NCBI RefSeq assembly: GCF_003958635.1
Contig: NZ_RSEK01000004.1
Span: forward strand, 238,979-302,978
Direction: 5' to 3'
Source of the DNA: Altericroceibacterium xinjiangense
GTDB lineage: Bacteria; Pseudomonadota; Alphaproteobacteria; Sphingomonadales; Sphingomonadaceae
DNA length: 64,000 nucleotides
Positions 1 to 8,498 of the stretch are shown one piece after another (position 1 is the first letter of the stretch; each line of letters starts with the position of its first letter). The notes below the pieces were generated by a model. The model made no database searches, was not told the origin of the DNA, and saw only the letters and a list, made by a program, of their open reading frames with translations. The translations under genes and the position numbers were made by a program.

Positions 1-265
1 GCGCCCGCGTTCCGGCCTGGCGCTGAAGCACGGGATCAGCGTGCCCAACACGCCCGGCACGATCGATTCCGACTATCGCGGCGAGTTGAAGGTGATCCTC
101 ATCAACCATGGGGCCGAGCCGTTCGCGATCCAGCGCGGGGACCGGATCGCGCAGCTGGTGCTTGTACCGGTGACGCAGGCCGCATGGCAGGAAGTGAACG
201 AACTGGACGAAACCGGGCGGGGTGAGGGCGGCTTTGGCTCGACTGGCGTGAAACGGCCCGGATAG
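1..265 (+). CDS. dut: dUTP diphosphatase, C-terminal part (5' end outside window)
   Basis: Hydrolyses dUTP to dUMP and pyrophosphate, keeping uracil out of DNA. Only the last 87 codons are present; the frame is open from base 2 to the TAG at 263-265. Family motifs in order are PRSGLA (motif 2), [10 protein letters not shown] (motif 3, the uridine-binding hairpin), RGDRIAQLV (motif 4) and the C-terminal glycine-rich [10 protein letters not shown] (motif 5) that closes over the active site. The protein therefore looks intact at its C-terminus. The potassium transporter genes follow after 24 bases on the same strand. Function assignment is very secure; the N-terminus cannot be judged. Confidence 0.95.
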   Translation, partial: RPRSGLALKHGISVPNTPGTIDSDYRGELKVILINHGAEPFAIQRGDRIAQLVLVPVTQAAWQEVNELDETGRGEGGFGSTGVKRPG

Positions 266-289
266 GCCGATGCGGCAAGGGCGATCCGG

Positions 290-1660
290 TTGGCACGGCA
301 GCGTGAGCAAGGTAGCGGTTCCGGCGTGAAGTCGAGTGTTCTCCGGCATCCCGTCCGGGTCGTCCCGCTGTTGTTCCTGGCGACGATCGCCATCGGGACC
401 GTTCTGCTGCTGCTGCCGGTATCCCGGGCAGGGCCGGGATCGGCATCGCTGCTGGATGCCGTGTTTACCGCCACCTCTGCGGTGGCGGTGACCGGCCTCG
501 CCACCGTCGATACCGCCACGTACTGGTCGTTCTTCGGTCAAGCCGTCATCCTGCTGCTGTTGCAGATCGGCGGGTTCGGCATCATGACCGGCGCGGTCGT
601 GCTTGGTCTGGTCGCCGGGCGCGATTTCCGCCTGCGGGACCGGCTCGCGACCGAAGTGGAGCGCAATCGGCTGCTCGGCAGCAGCGCGCGTTCGGTGCTC
701 TACCTCGCCTTTACGGTGACGCTGGTGGTGGAAGCGGGGATCGCGCTGGTCCTGATCCTGCGACTTCGGCTGGCCCACGGGGAAAGCTGGGGGCAGGCAG
801 TCTGGAACGGCGTGTTCCATTCCGTATCGGCTTTCAACAACGCAGGTTTCTCGACGTATTCCGATAGCGTGATGGGTTTCCAGGCCGATTTCTGGATCCT
901 CGGGCCGATCATGTTCGCGGTCGTGCTGTCCTCGCTCGGATTTCCGGTGATCCAGGAACTGCGCAATCGCCCCTTCGCCTTTCGCAGCTGGAGCCTTCAC
1001 AGCAAGATCACGTTCTTGGGTACGCTGTTCCTGCTGGCGGCGGGCTTCGTCGGGGTGCTGGCGGCGGAGTGGAGCAATCCGGCCACTCTCGGGCCAATGC
1101 CGTGGAGCGCCAAGACGCTCAACGCCGCGTTCCATTCCGTGATGCCGCGCACGGCTGGGTTCAACAGCCTCAACGTTGGCGATTTCCGGGTCGAAACCCT
1201 TGGGATCAATTATGTGCTGATGTTCATCGGCGGCGGCAGCGCGGGGACGGCAGGAGGGATCAAGATCACCACCGTATTCCTGCTGCTGCTGATCGTCTGG
1301 GCCGAAATCCGGGGACAGCAGGACACCAACGTGATGGGCCGCCGGGTCGGCAGCCGGGTGGAACGCCAGGCGCTGGCGGTGGGCGTACTGGCCGGCGTGC
1401 TGATCGCGGTTGCCACCCTGGTGTTGGTCTCCATCAGCCATATGCCGATGCAGGATATCCTGTTTGAGGCAATCTCCGCCTTTTCGACTGTCGGCTTGTC
1501 CACCGGGATAACCGCCGACTTGCCGCCCGCCGGTCAAGTGGTGCTGATCGTGCTGATGTATCTGGGGCGCGTGGGAACCATCACCGTCGCCACCGCGCTG
1601 GCCTTGCAGCACAACCAGAAACGCTATCGTTATCCGGAGGAGAACCCGATTGTCGGCTGA
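290..1660 (+). CDS. ktrB: TrkH/KtrB-family potassium transporter membrane subunit
   Basis: Integral inner-membrane, K+-conducting subunit, 456 aa. The four pore-loop segments of the family are visible: TSAVAVTGL (about 62-70), FNNAGFS (about 182), PRTAGFNS (about 285) and STVGLSTG (about 399), each with the filter glycine. The length suits the KtrB/TrkG branch rather than the longer E. coli TrkH. Start is TTG at 290; other starts further in cannot be excluded. The end overlaps the regulatory subunit gene by 11 bases, so the two are translated together. KtrB proteins work with a small RCK protein, as found here. Whether transport is Na+-dependent cannot be read from the sequence. Confidence 0.9.
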   Translation: MARQREQGSGSGVKSSVLRHPVRVVPLLFLATIAIGTVLLLLPVSRAGPGSASLLDAVFTATSAVAVTGLATVDTATYWSFFGQAVILLLLQIGGFGIMTGAVVLGLVAGRDFRLRDRLATEVERNRLLGSSARSVLYLAFTVTLVVEAGIALVLILRLRLAHGESWGQAVWNGVFHSVSAFNNAGFSTYSDSVMGFQADFWILGPIMFAVVLSSLGFPVIQELRNRPFAFRSWSLHSKITFLGTLFLLAAGFVGVLAAEWSNPATLGPMPWSAKTLNAAFHSVMPRTAGFNSLNVGDFRVETLGINYVLMFIGGGSAGTAGGIKITTVFLLLLIVWAEIRGQQDTNVMGRRVGSRVERQALAVGVLAGVLIAVATLVLVSISHMPMQDILFEAISAFSTVGLSTGITADLPPAGQVVLIVLMYLGRVGTITVATALALQHNQKRYRYPEENPIVG

Positions 1661-2321
1661 TCGCAGAAAGCCCGTTCTCGTGATCGGCCTGGGCCGGTTC
1701 GGCGGCGCTGTCGCCAGCTCGCTGATGCGCATGGGGCATGAGGTGCTGGGTGTCGATGCCGATCCCCTGCTGGTGCAGGCAATGGCGGACCAGCTGACCC
1801 AGACGGTGCAGGCCGACACCACCGACATCGATGCCCTGAAGGCAATCGGCGCGGGGGATTTTTCCTCCGCCGTCGTCGGGATCGGCACCGATATCGAAGC
1901 CAGCGTGCTGACCGTGCTCGGCCTTTCCGACCTTGAGGTCCCATCGATCTGGGCCAAGGCGACCAACGACAATCATGGCCGCATCCTGCAACGCACGGGC
2001 GCCCATCACATCGTCTATCCCGAAGCGCGAATGGGGGAGCGCGTCGCCCACTTGCTGAACGGGCGCCTGCTGGACTTCATCCAGCTTGCCGACCGGTTCG
2101 CGATCGGCAAGCTGCAGGCGCCCGCGCCGATCGTCGGGGCGACCCTGCAGATGACCGATGTCCGGCAGAAGTACGGGATCACCGTGATCGGGATCAAGCG
2201 GGCGGAGGAAGACTTCGTCTATGCCGTTCCGGACACCTGGATCCTGCCCGAGGACATCATGATCATCGCCGGATCGGTCGAGAATATTGAGCGGTTCGCC
2301 GCCCTGCGAGGACCGGCGTGA
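1650..2321 (+). CDS. ktrA: TrkA/KtrA-family K+ channel regulatory subunit (RCK)
   Basis: Cytoplasmic gating ring subunit for the upstream membrane protein, 223 aa. The N-terminal Rossmann (RCK_N) domain shows the nucleotide-binding loop GLGRFGG (about 14-20) followed by VDADP at the end of the second strand. The C-terminal part (from about 140) fits an RCK_C domain. Single-RCK length is that of KtrA; E. coli TrkA is about twice as long. Start is TTG at 1650, overlapping the upstream gene. Nucleotide-controlled opening of the pore is known for the family. A hairpin terminator follows at 2345-2375. Confidence 0.88.
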   Translation: MSADRRKPVLVIGLGRFGGAVASSLMRMGHEVLGVDADPLLVQAMADQLTQTVQADTTDIDALKAIGAGDFSSAVVGIGTDIEASVLTVLGLSDLEVPSIWAKATNDNHGRILQRTGAHHIVYPEARMGERVAHLLNGRLLDFIQLADRFAIGKLQAPAPIVGATLQMTDVRQKYGITVIGIKRAEEDFVYAVPDTWILPEDIMIIAGSVENIERFAALRGPA

Positions 2322-2344
2322 GCCGAAGCCCCGGTGCCGATACG

Positions 2345-2375
2345 AAAAAGGCGGGCCCTCGCGGACCCGCCTTTC
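2345..2375. terminator. bidirectional hairpin terminator
   Basis: Near-perfect inverted repeat AAGGCGGGCCC / GGACCCGCCTT with a 4-base loop, flanked by an A-run on the left and a short T-run on the right. It lies between the convergent ktrA (+) and DUF4136 (-) genes and could stop transcription from either side. Confidence 0.7.
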
Positions 2376-2396
2376 CTGGTGATTTCTGAACCGGCC

Positions 2397-3113
2397 TTAG
2401 TTGCTGCGACGCACCGGCTGCCGTTCCGGGGCGACGGAAATGCGCACGGTCTCACCGGAATTTCCGGGGAAATCCGTGAACATCGCCTCAACCAGGTTGG
2501 GCACGAGGTACTGGAGCCGGTTGGACGTCGAAACCGCTTCGGCGCGGCCTTCGAACAGCGGCTGGCCATCGACTGCTCGATCGATCTCCAGCTCGATACC
2601 GCTGGTGTAGACGGTATAGCTGTTGATGTTCGGACCGCCGAAGAACGGATCGTGCCAGCCATAGCCCCATGCCCCGCCCGGCGCGTAGCCAAACGGCATT
2701 CCAAAGCCGGAATAGCCGAAGCGGGAATAGCCGAAGGGCTGATAGCCGTACCACGGCGAGAAGAACGGATCGCGGAAGCCCGGCGTGCTGCGGATCCGCT
2801 CACGCCCGTTGCTGACGCCATAGTCGAACTTCACCAGCAGTGTGGCATCCTGAGGCGTAGCGGCCTGGGCATAGCCGAGGCGCTGCATCTGCGCCGCAAC
2901 ATGACGGGCGTACGTGGCGAATTCGAGCCCGCCGGCCTCTGCCGGATCTTCGGACACGACATAGAACGATTCGCCCTGCGGAGCGGGCAGCTGGGTGGCA
3001 AACCGCGACACGTCGGCATTGAACGGGGTGGCACAAGCGGCCAGGCCAGCCAGAACCAGCGGAATCGTCGCCATCTTCAGCGCGCGCCCGAGGCTCTTTT
3101 TCTGGGTGCTCAT
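2397..3113 (-). CDS. DUF4136 domain lipoprotein
   Basis: Predicted 238-aa lipoprotein. The N-terminus (MSTQKKSLGRALK, then a hydrophobic stretch) ends in the lipobox LAAC, so the mature protein should be anchored through Cys in the outer membrane or periplasm. The body has the features of DUF4136: a conserved FDYGVSNGRER strand and a C-terminal region ending TVRISVAPE. The centre (about 120-160) is rich in Gly, Tyr, Phe and Pro, with repeated FGYS/FGYA units. Start chosen at the ATG 3113, preceded by a GGAGAG ribosome-binding site; an upstream in-frame start would destroy the signal peptide. The family has no established function. Confidence 0.8.
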   Translation of the reverse strand: MSTQKKSLGRALKMATIPLVLAGLAACATPFNADVSRFATQLPAPQGESFYVVSEDPAEAGGLEFATYARHVAAQMQRLGYAQAATPQDATLLVKFDYGVSNGRERIRSTPGFRDPFFSPWYGYQPFGYSRFGYSGFGMPFGYAPGGAWGYGWHDPFFGGPNINSYTVYTSGIELEIDRAVDGQPLFEGRAEAVSTSNRLQYLVPNLVEAMFTDFPGNSGETVRISVAPERQPVRRSN

Positions 3114-3327
3114 TGGTTTTCTCTCCAAAAGAACGTTGCGCAGCGCAGCCTGTTTTCGAAAACCGGGCGTGAGCAATCTGGATAAGGCGTGTTCTACCCA
3201 CGGCGGGCTGAACCCGACTTGAATGTCCTTCCGGAAAATTGTGCGTTTTTAAGTGCTTGCACCTATCCGGCCGCCCGCCGCCCGGTGCGGATCCAGCCGC
3301 CCGGCGGCGCAGATCCTGCCTTCTGCC

Positions 3328-4344
3328 CTATCCGCGGACAAGCCCCAGCGCGCGGTAGGCCTTGTTCAGCGTGGGCCGCCCGATTTCGCGCGCTTCGGCC
3401 GCACCCCGGGCAAGGATCGCGTCGAGCGCTTCGCGATCGGCCTTGAGTTCGGTGAAGCGCTGCGTGATCGGGCCAAGCGTCTCGATCAGCAATTCGCCCA
3501 GCGCAGGCTTGAACGCGCCGAACCCCTGGCCGCCGAACTCATCGAGCACTGACTGGACGCTCCGCCCCGACAGCGCGCCGTACAGGGAGACGAGGTTCAC
3601 GGCCTCGGGCCGGCCTTCCAGCCCGCCCGGCTCGCTCGGCAAGGGTTCGGGATCGGTCTTGGCCTTCTTGACCTTGCGCATCATCGTGTCGGCATCGTCC
3701 GACAAGCTGATCCGGCTCATCTCCGACGGGTCGGACTTGCTCATCTTCGCAGTGCCGTCGCGCAAGGACATGATCCGCGCGGATTCCGGCGGGATGATCG
3801 GTTCGGGCAGGGTGAAGATTTCCTCACCGCCGCCGAAATCGTGGTTGAACTTCTGCGCGATGTCGCGGGCCAGTTCCAGATGCTGCTTCTGGTCCTCGCC
3901 CACCGGAACGTGGGTTGCCTGGTACAGCAGCACGTCGGCCGCCTGCAGCACGGGATAAGTGTAGAGCGCCACGCTGGCGCCTTCACGGTTCTTGCCGGAC
4001 TTGTCCTTGAACTGGGTCATCCGGTTCAGCCAGCCGATCCGCGCGGTGCCGTTCAGCAACCACTGCAATTCCGCGTGGGCGGGAACCTGCGCCTGGTTGA
4101 ACAGGATCGAGCGTTCGGGATCGATCCCGCAGGCGACCAGCGCGGCGACCATTCCCAGCGTGTTGGCGGACAATTCCGCTGGATCGTGTGGCATGGAAAT
4201 CGCGTGCAGATCGGCCAGGAAGAACAGGCACTGCCCGCCTTCGCGGCCGACTTCGTCCTGCATCCGCACCCAGTTGCGGATCGCGCCGAGGTAATTGCCG
4301 AGATGGAGATTGCCGGTGGGCTGAATGCCGGAAACGACGCGCAT
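3328..4344 (-). CDS. trpS: tryptophanyl-tRNA synthetase
   Basis: Class I aminoacyl-tRNA synthetase charging tRNA-Trp, 338 aa, the normal bacterial length. The HIGH-type signature appears as PTGNLHLGN (9-17) and the KMSKS loop as KMSKS exactly (200-204). The tryptophan-pocket region around QAADVLLYQ is present. The start ATG at 4344 gives the canonical start MRVVSGIQPTG; the frame stays open far upstream but that stretch is antisense to murJ coding and is ignored. trpS follows murJ by 53 bases on the same strand, a common alphaproteobacterial order. Confidence 0.97.
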   Translation of the reverse strand: MRVVSGIQPTGNLHLGNYLGAIRNWVRMQDEVGREGGQCLFFLADLHAISMPHDPAELSANTLGMVAALVACGIDPERSILFNQAQVPAHAELQWLLNGTARIGWLNRMTQFKDKSGKNREGASVALYTYPVLQAADVLLYQATHVPVGEDQKQHLELARDIAQKFNHDFGGGEEIFTLPEPIIPPESARIMSLRDGTAKMSKSDPSEMSRISLSDDADTMMRKVKKAKTDPEPLPSEPGGLEGRPEAVNLVSLYGALSGRSVQSVLDEFGGQGFGAFKPALGELLIETLGPITQRFTELKADREALDAILARGAAEAREIGRPTLNKAYRALGLVRG

Positions 4345-4397
4345 GGAGGTCACCTGTAAAAATGCCGGAGAGTTGAACAGCGAAACGCCCGATGGCC

Positions 4398-5984
4398 TCA
4401 GGCGGGGCGGCGCAGCAGTTGGTTGATCGTCTTGCGGTCGAGGACCTTCAGCGCGAACGCGGCGACGAGGAACACCGTGCCGCCCAGCGCCACCAGTCCG
4501 ACGACGGAGGCAATGCGTTCGAAAAGCGAGCCCGCGTACCAGCCGGTTCCGTAAGGCAGGGCATACCACAAGGCCGCCCCCATCAGCGCGCTCGCAAGTC
4601 CGATCCGCAAGATACGCCCCAGCGCCAGCGGAGTAAGGTGGTAGAACCCGCGCAGGCTGAGGATGGTGTAAAGCCCGGCGCAGTTGATCCACGCCGCGGC
4701 CGATCCTGCCAGCGCCAGTCCGACCACACCGAGGCGGGGCACCAGCAGGAAGTTGAGCGCGATGTTCACCAGCAGCGATCCGCCCGCCGTGTAGACCGGC
4801 GTCCGTGTGTCCTTGCGCGCGAAGAAGCTCGGCATCAGAACCTTGATCAGCACATAGGCCGGGAGGCCAAGCACCAGGGCCGAAACGACCGCCCCGGTCT
4901 GGAGGGCATCGGCGTACGTGAAGGCGCCGCCGACGTAGAACGCGCGGGTGAAGGCGCTGCCGACGAAGAACAGCGCCACGGCCGCGGGCACGGTCAGCAG
5001 CAGGGCCAGCTCCACCGCATTGCTTTGCAGCCGGAACGCGCCTTCCTGATCGTCTTGCGCGACAAAGCGGGAGAGCGAGGGCAGGATCGCGGTGCCCAGG
5101 GCGATCCCGATGATCCCCAGCGGCAACTGGTTGAGCCGGTCCGCCATCGCAAGGAAGGTATAGGCGCCGTCCGGCAGGGTGGAGAGAAAGAACAAGTCGA
5201 TGAAACGGCTGATCTGGTAGACCCCGGCGCCCAGCACGGCGGGAAGGATCAGCATGCCCAGTTCCCGTACGCCCGGCGTGATACGAGGACGCCCCAGGCC
5301 GATCCTGAACCCTTGCCGGTGCGCCCACCATCCGAGCCAGAGCATCTGCAGGAACCCGGAAACCGTCACCGCGATCGCCAACCAGAAGCCGATCTGGCGC
5401 CGCACCTCGATTGAGTCGCTTTGCAGGATGCCGATTACCAGCACGGTGAGCATGCACAGGTTCAGCAGGATCGGCGCGGCGGCCGCGGCGGCGAACCGGG
5501 AAAGGCTGTTGAGGATGGAGGCGAACACCGTCGCCAGGCTCATGAACGCGAGATAGGGGAAGGTCAGGCGCGCCATCAGCACCGCGAGGTCGTAAAGCTC
5601 GGGGTCTTCCTCGATCCCTTCGTTGGCGAACAGGCCGGCGATCCACGGCATCGCGATCAGCGCGAGGGCGGAAAACACGATCAGGATCGGGATCAGCACC
5701 GCCAGCACTTCGCCGGTGAAGGCTCGCGCGTCCGAAAGGTCAGGGTCCAGCAGGTCGCCCTTTGCCGACATCCGGCGGTTGAACAGCGGCACGAAGGCGG
5801 AGGCGAAGGCGCCTTCGGCAAACAGGCGGCGGAAGATGTTGGGCAGCTGAAACGCCAGCTGCCAGGCATCGGCCACCCCGCCGGCGCCGAGCGTCCGCGC
5901 CAGCAGGATGTCGCGCGCGAAGCCGAACACCCGGCTGACCAGCGTCAGTCCGCCGATCGTGCCGACATTGCGGATAAGGCTCAT
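4398..5984 (-). CDS. murJ: lipid II flippase MurJ (MviN)
   Basis: Multi-pass MOP-superfamily membrane protein that moves lipid II across the inner membrane for peptidoglycan synthesis, 528 aa. The N-terminus MSLIRNVGTIGGLTLVSRV and the RDILLARTLGAG segment are diagnostic, and some 14 hydrophobic segments follow. Start ATG 5984 is the conserved start; the longer open frame runs into secB coding. It sits between secB and trpS on the minus strand, 28 bases downstream of secB, suggesting cotranscription. Confidence 0.95.
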   Translation of the reverse strand: MSLIRNVGTIGGLTLVSRVFGFARDILLARTLGAGGVADAWQLAFQLPNIFRRLFAEGAFASAFVPLFNRRMSAKGDLLDPDLSDARAFTGEVLAVLIPILIVFSALALIAMPWIAGLFANEGIEEDPELYDLAVLMARLTFPYLAFMSLATVFASILNSLSRFAAAAAAPILLNLCMLTVLVIGILQSDSIEVRRQIGFWLAIAVTVSGFLQMLWLGWWAHRQGFRIGLGRPRITPGVRELGMLILPAVLGAGVYQISRFIDLFFLSTLPDGAYTFLAMADRLNQLPLGIIGIALGTAILPSLSRFVAQDDQEGAFRLQSNAVELALLLTVPAAVALFFVGSAFTRAFYVGGAFTYADALQTGAVVSALVLGLPAYVLIKVLMPSFFARKDTRTPVYTAGGSLLVNIALNFLLVPRLGVVGLALAGSAAAWINCAGLYTILSLRGFYHLTPLALGRILRIGLASALMGAALWYALPYGTGWYAGSLFERIASVVGLVALGGTVFLVAAFALKVLDRKTINQLLRRPA

Positions 5985-6012
5985 GCGGGGAACCTCCCGC
6001 GCGGGAAGGGTG

Positions 6013-6540
6013 TCAGCCTTCGCCGCCGAAGATGGAGGTGTCCGATTCCGCCTGACGGTTCTGCAGGTTCTGCAGATAGATGCCGTTGAAATCGATCGGG
6101 TCGAGCACGAGCGGCGCAAAACCGGCGTCGCGCGTCGCGTCGGCGACTACCCGCCGGGCGAACGGGAACAGCAGCCGCGGCCCTTCGGCGTACATGAAGG
6201 CGTGCTTCTGGTCCTCGGTCATGTTGCGCATGCCGACAAGGCCGCAATAGGCAAGCTCAACGATGTAGAAGCTGCCGGCCTGGCCCTTGGCGTTGACCGA
6301 GATCTTCAGCTCGATCTCGCTGACTTCCTGGTTTACCGCGCGGGCGCCGATGTTGAACTGGACATCGAGCTGCGGCTGGTCCTGCCACTGGAAGCTTTCC
6401 GGAGCCTTCGGGTTTTCAACCGACAAGTCCTTGATGTACTGGGTGATGACCCCGGCCACCGGCTGGGTGTCGGCGCCGTTGCCGCCCATCGCCCCGTTGG
6501 ACGCGTTGGTGAGATCGGGGGTGTCGCCCTGGTCGGCCAT
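6013..6540 (-). CDS. secB: protein-export chaperone SecB
   Basis: Cytosolic tetrameric chaperone that holds preproteins for SecA, 175 aa. The region QYIKDLSVENPKAP is the conserved N-terminal core; FNIGARAVN, ELAYCGL and the C-terminal DPIDFNGIYLQNLQ match SecB. An acidic, Gly/Asn-rich N-terminal extension of about 25 residues is usual in alphaproteobacteria. It is divergent from the Tim44-domain gene, which begins 216 bases away on the other strand; both probably use that intergenic region for promoters. Confidence 0.96.
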   Translation of the reverse strand: MADQGDTPDLTNASNGAMGGNGADTQPVAGVITQYIKDLSVENPKAPESFQWQDQPQLDVQFNIGARAVNQEVSEIELKISVNAKGQAGSFYIVELAYCGLVGMRNMTEDQKHAFMYAEGPRLLFPFARRVVADATRDAGFAPLVLDPIDFNGIYLQNLQNRQAESDTSIFGGEG

Positions 6541-6756
6541 GATGAATCTTTCGGCTTGAGTTCACGGGAAATCGAAGGCCTGCGCGCCTAGCACCGTGCC
6601 GCGGTGCCCGCAACGGCCACGCGAACCGGGCCGAAATTGGGAACGGGAGCGATTTTGCCCGTTGTTCGTTTGTAATTGCGTCCTATCTCAGGCACGTTGC
6701 CAAGAACCAGAGTGCCGAAGTTGTATCGGGATTCGACCGGAAATTCAGGAAGTCGC

Positions 6757-7419
6757 GTGATCGTTGAAATTGTCATTCTGGCCATGATCGCAGCCTTTTT
6801 GGGCCTGCGGCTCTACTCCGTGCTCGGCCGCCGTGCCGAGCATGAGGAAGAGCCCGTGCCCACGCGGTTTGAGCCGAACGACAGCGCGTCCGCACCGCGC
6901 CAGATCGCGCCTTCGGCGACTAACCAGCCGGCCCTGCGGCCCAGCCGCGAAATCGTCGGGTTCCCGCCCGCGATCGAAAGCGGCCTGCGCGATATCGCGG
7001 CCGTCGATCGCCGCTTCGACTTGCTCGCTTTCCTGGAGGGCGCGAAAAGCGCCTACGCCATGATCCTCGAAGCTTTCTGGCGCGGGGACAAGGAAGAACT
7101 GCGCCAGCTTTGCGACCAGGACGTGTACGAAGGATTCGTCGCAGCCATCGACGCGCGGGAAGCCGCGGGTGAACGGCTGGATAACCGGCTGGTGCGGATC
7201 GAGGATACCACGATCCATTCCGCCAGTCTGGACGGGCAGATCGCCCACATCACCGTCCGCTTCGTGGCCGACATCGCTGCCGTGACGTATGACCGCGACG
7301 GCCACATGGTCGCCGGATCGCTGGACGATGCGGTCGAAAGCCGCGACATCTGGTGTTTCTCGCGCGATGTCCGCTCGGCAAGCCCGGACTGGGTGCTCGA
7401 CGAAACCGACGAAGATTGA
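6757..7419 (+). CDS. Tim44-domain (TimA) inner-membrane protein
   Basis: 220-aa protein with one N-terminal membrane segment (about 2-20), a Pro/Ala-rich linker, and a C-terminal Tim44-like domain (about 80-205) showing FLEGAKSAYAMILEAFWRGD, the hallmark of the family. Start is GTG at 6757, with AGGA a few bases upstream, giving MIVEIVILAMIAAF; the earlier in-frame ATG lacks a ribosome-binding site and would bury the membrane segment. The mitochondrial relative is part of the import motor; the bacterial role is not settled. Its position opposite secB suggests an envelope role (inference). Confidence 0.85.
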   Translation: MIVEIVILAMIAAFLGLRLYSVLGRRAEHEEEPVPTRFEPNDSASAPRQIAPSATNQPALRPSREIVGFPPAIESGLRDIAAVDRRFDLLAFLEGAKSAYAMILEAFWRGDKEELRQLCDQDVYEGFVAAIDAREAAGERLDNRLVRIEDTTIHSASLDGQIAHITVRFVADIAAVTYDRDGHMVAGSLDDAVESRDIWCFSRDVRSASPDWVLDETDED

Positions 7420-7512
7420 TCCGCCGATGCGGCGGGCCTCGACGCCAGTCGCCGGGGTGCTGTTCGCCGCGCGGACACGCCAGGGTTTTGGGCCCAGCAA
7501 GGGTTATTAGTG

Positions 7513-8076
7513 ATGAAGGCTCCGCGTGGCCTGACGATCGAGGAAGCCGCGCTCTGGTCTCAGGTGACCGCCACGGTGAAGCCGCTGCGCGAAACGCCGC
7601 GTCCGCCGACAAAGGCCATCGCCCCCTCCGCCACGGTTGCGCCTGATCCTCCGAAGAAGGTCGCTCCCGCCCGGCGGCTTGTCCGTTCGTCGCCTCCTGC
7701 TCCGCCTCCACCTCCACGCCAGCGAGAGGAGCCGGGACTGGACTCTCATTGGGACCGGCGGCTCAAGGGCGGTGCGCTCGGGCCGGATTTCACGCTGGAC
7801 CTTCACGGGCATACGCTCGACGCGGCGCACCGGCGGCTGGAACACGGGCTGAGCCAGGCGCGAGCGATGGATGCGCGGCTGGTGCTGGTGATCACCGGCA
7901 AGCCGCGTCCCGCCGATCCCGCCGACCGAGGCAATCGCCGAGGGGCGATCCGGGCCAAGATTCTCGATTGGCTGGCTGCCGGGTCGTATGCGTCGGACAT
8001 CGCCGCAATTCGCGGGGCGCACCGCCGCCACGGGGGCGAGGGGGCGCTCTACATCGTACTCAAGCGGCGGCGGTAG
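7513..8076 (+). CDS. Smr-domain endonuclease-like protein
   Basis: 187-aa protein. The N-terminal half is low-complexity and Pro/Arg-rich (about 25-80). The C-terminal half is an Smr domain: LDLHGHTLDAAHRRL (about 98-112), the central LVLVITGK strand and a C-terminal GALYIVLKR. Smr domains bind or nick nucleic acids; the target is unknown. GTG at 7510 or ATG at 7513 are adjacent possible starts; AAGGG lies just upstream. It is 93 bases behind the Tim44 gene. I recall an mltA gene often sitting between these two in relatives; none fits in this gap. Confidence 0.85.
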   Translation: MKAPRGLTIEEAALWSQVTATVKPLRETPRPPTKAIAPSATVAPDPPKKVAPARRLVRSSPPAPPPPPRQREEPGLDSHWDRRLKGGALGPDFTLDLHGHTLDAAHRRLEHGLSQARAMDARLVLVITGKPRPADPADRGNRRGAIRAKILDWLAAGSYASDIAAIRGAHRRHGGEGALYIVLKRRR

Positions 8077-8080
8077 ACCC

Positions 8081-8446
8081 CTAGAGGCCCGACGCGGCTA
8101 GCGAGAGCAGGCAGTGCGGCATCACTTGCGACAGCGTGTTCTTGCCGGAAATGTCCTGGGCCTCCGCCGAAAGCACACGCGCAATCGCTTCCCGGTTCAT
8201 CCCGGTCTGATCCATGATCTCGGCCGAGGCGCGGATGAAATACTCGCTGCCCCGCTCCTGCAAGGCTGGCCACGCGAGGGCTTCCTGGTTGCCGGCCTGC
8301 TGCCGGTTTGCGGCCAGCGCGAACGCTGCCGAACACCGTACCAGCATGCGCTGTTCCATCGAAAGCGCCGGCGAAGACTGCGGCGCGGCCGGCTGGGCAA
8401 AAACGGCGGCCGGTACGAGAGCGAGGACAAGGACGAGGCGTTTCAT
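8081..8446 (-). CDS. small exported protein of unknown function
   Basis: 121 aa with a clear Sec signal peptide (MKRLVLVLALVPAAVFAQ, cleavage likely after AFA). The mature part is a short helical protein with two cysteines (RCSAAF and PHCLLS). I do not recognise a family; small periplasmic proteins of this type occur across Sphingomonadales next to core genes. It ends 4 bases from the convergent smr gene. No neighbour indicates a role. Confidence 0.65.
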   Translation of the reverse strand: MKRLVLVLALVPAAVFAQPAAPQSSPALSMEQRMLVRCSAAFALAANRQQAGNQEALAWPALQERGSEYFIRASAEIMDQTGMNREAIARVLSAEAQDISGKNTLSQVMPHCLLSLAASGL

Positions 8447-8498
8447 GGCCGCCGGCCTAACCGCCCCAAGCTGAACCGGACCTGCGTCCGGCGCAGCA

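Noticed and set aside
3328..5646. A continuous minus-strand frame that would fuse trpS to an upstream 430-residue part
   Set aside because: The upstream part is out-of-frame murJ sequence; trpS has a canonical start at 4344.
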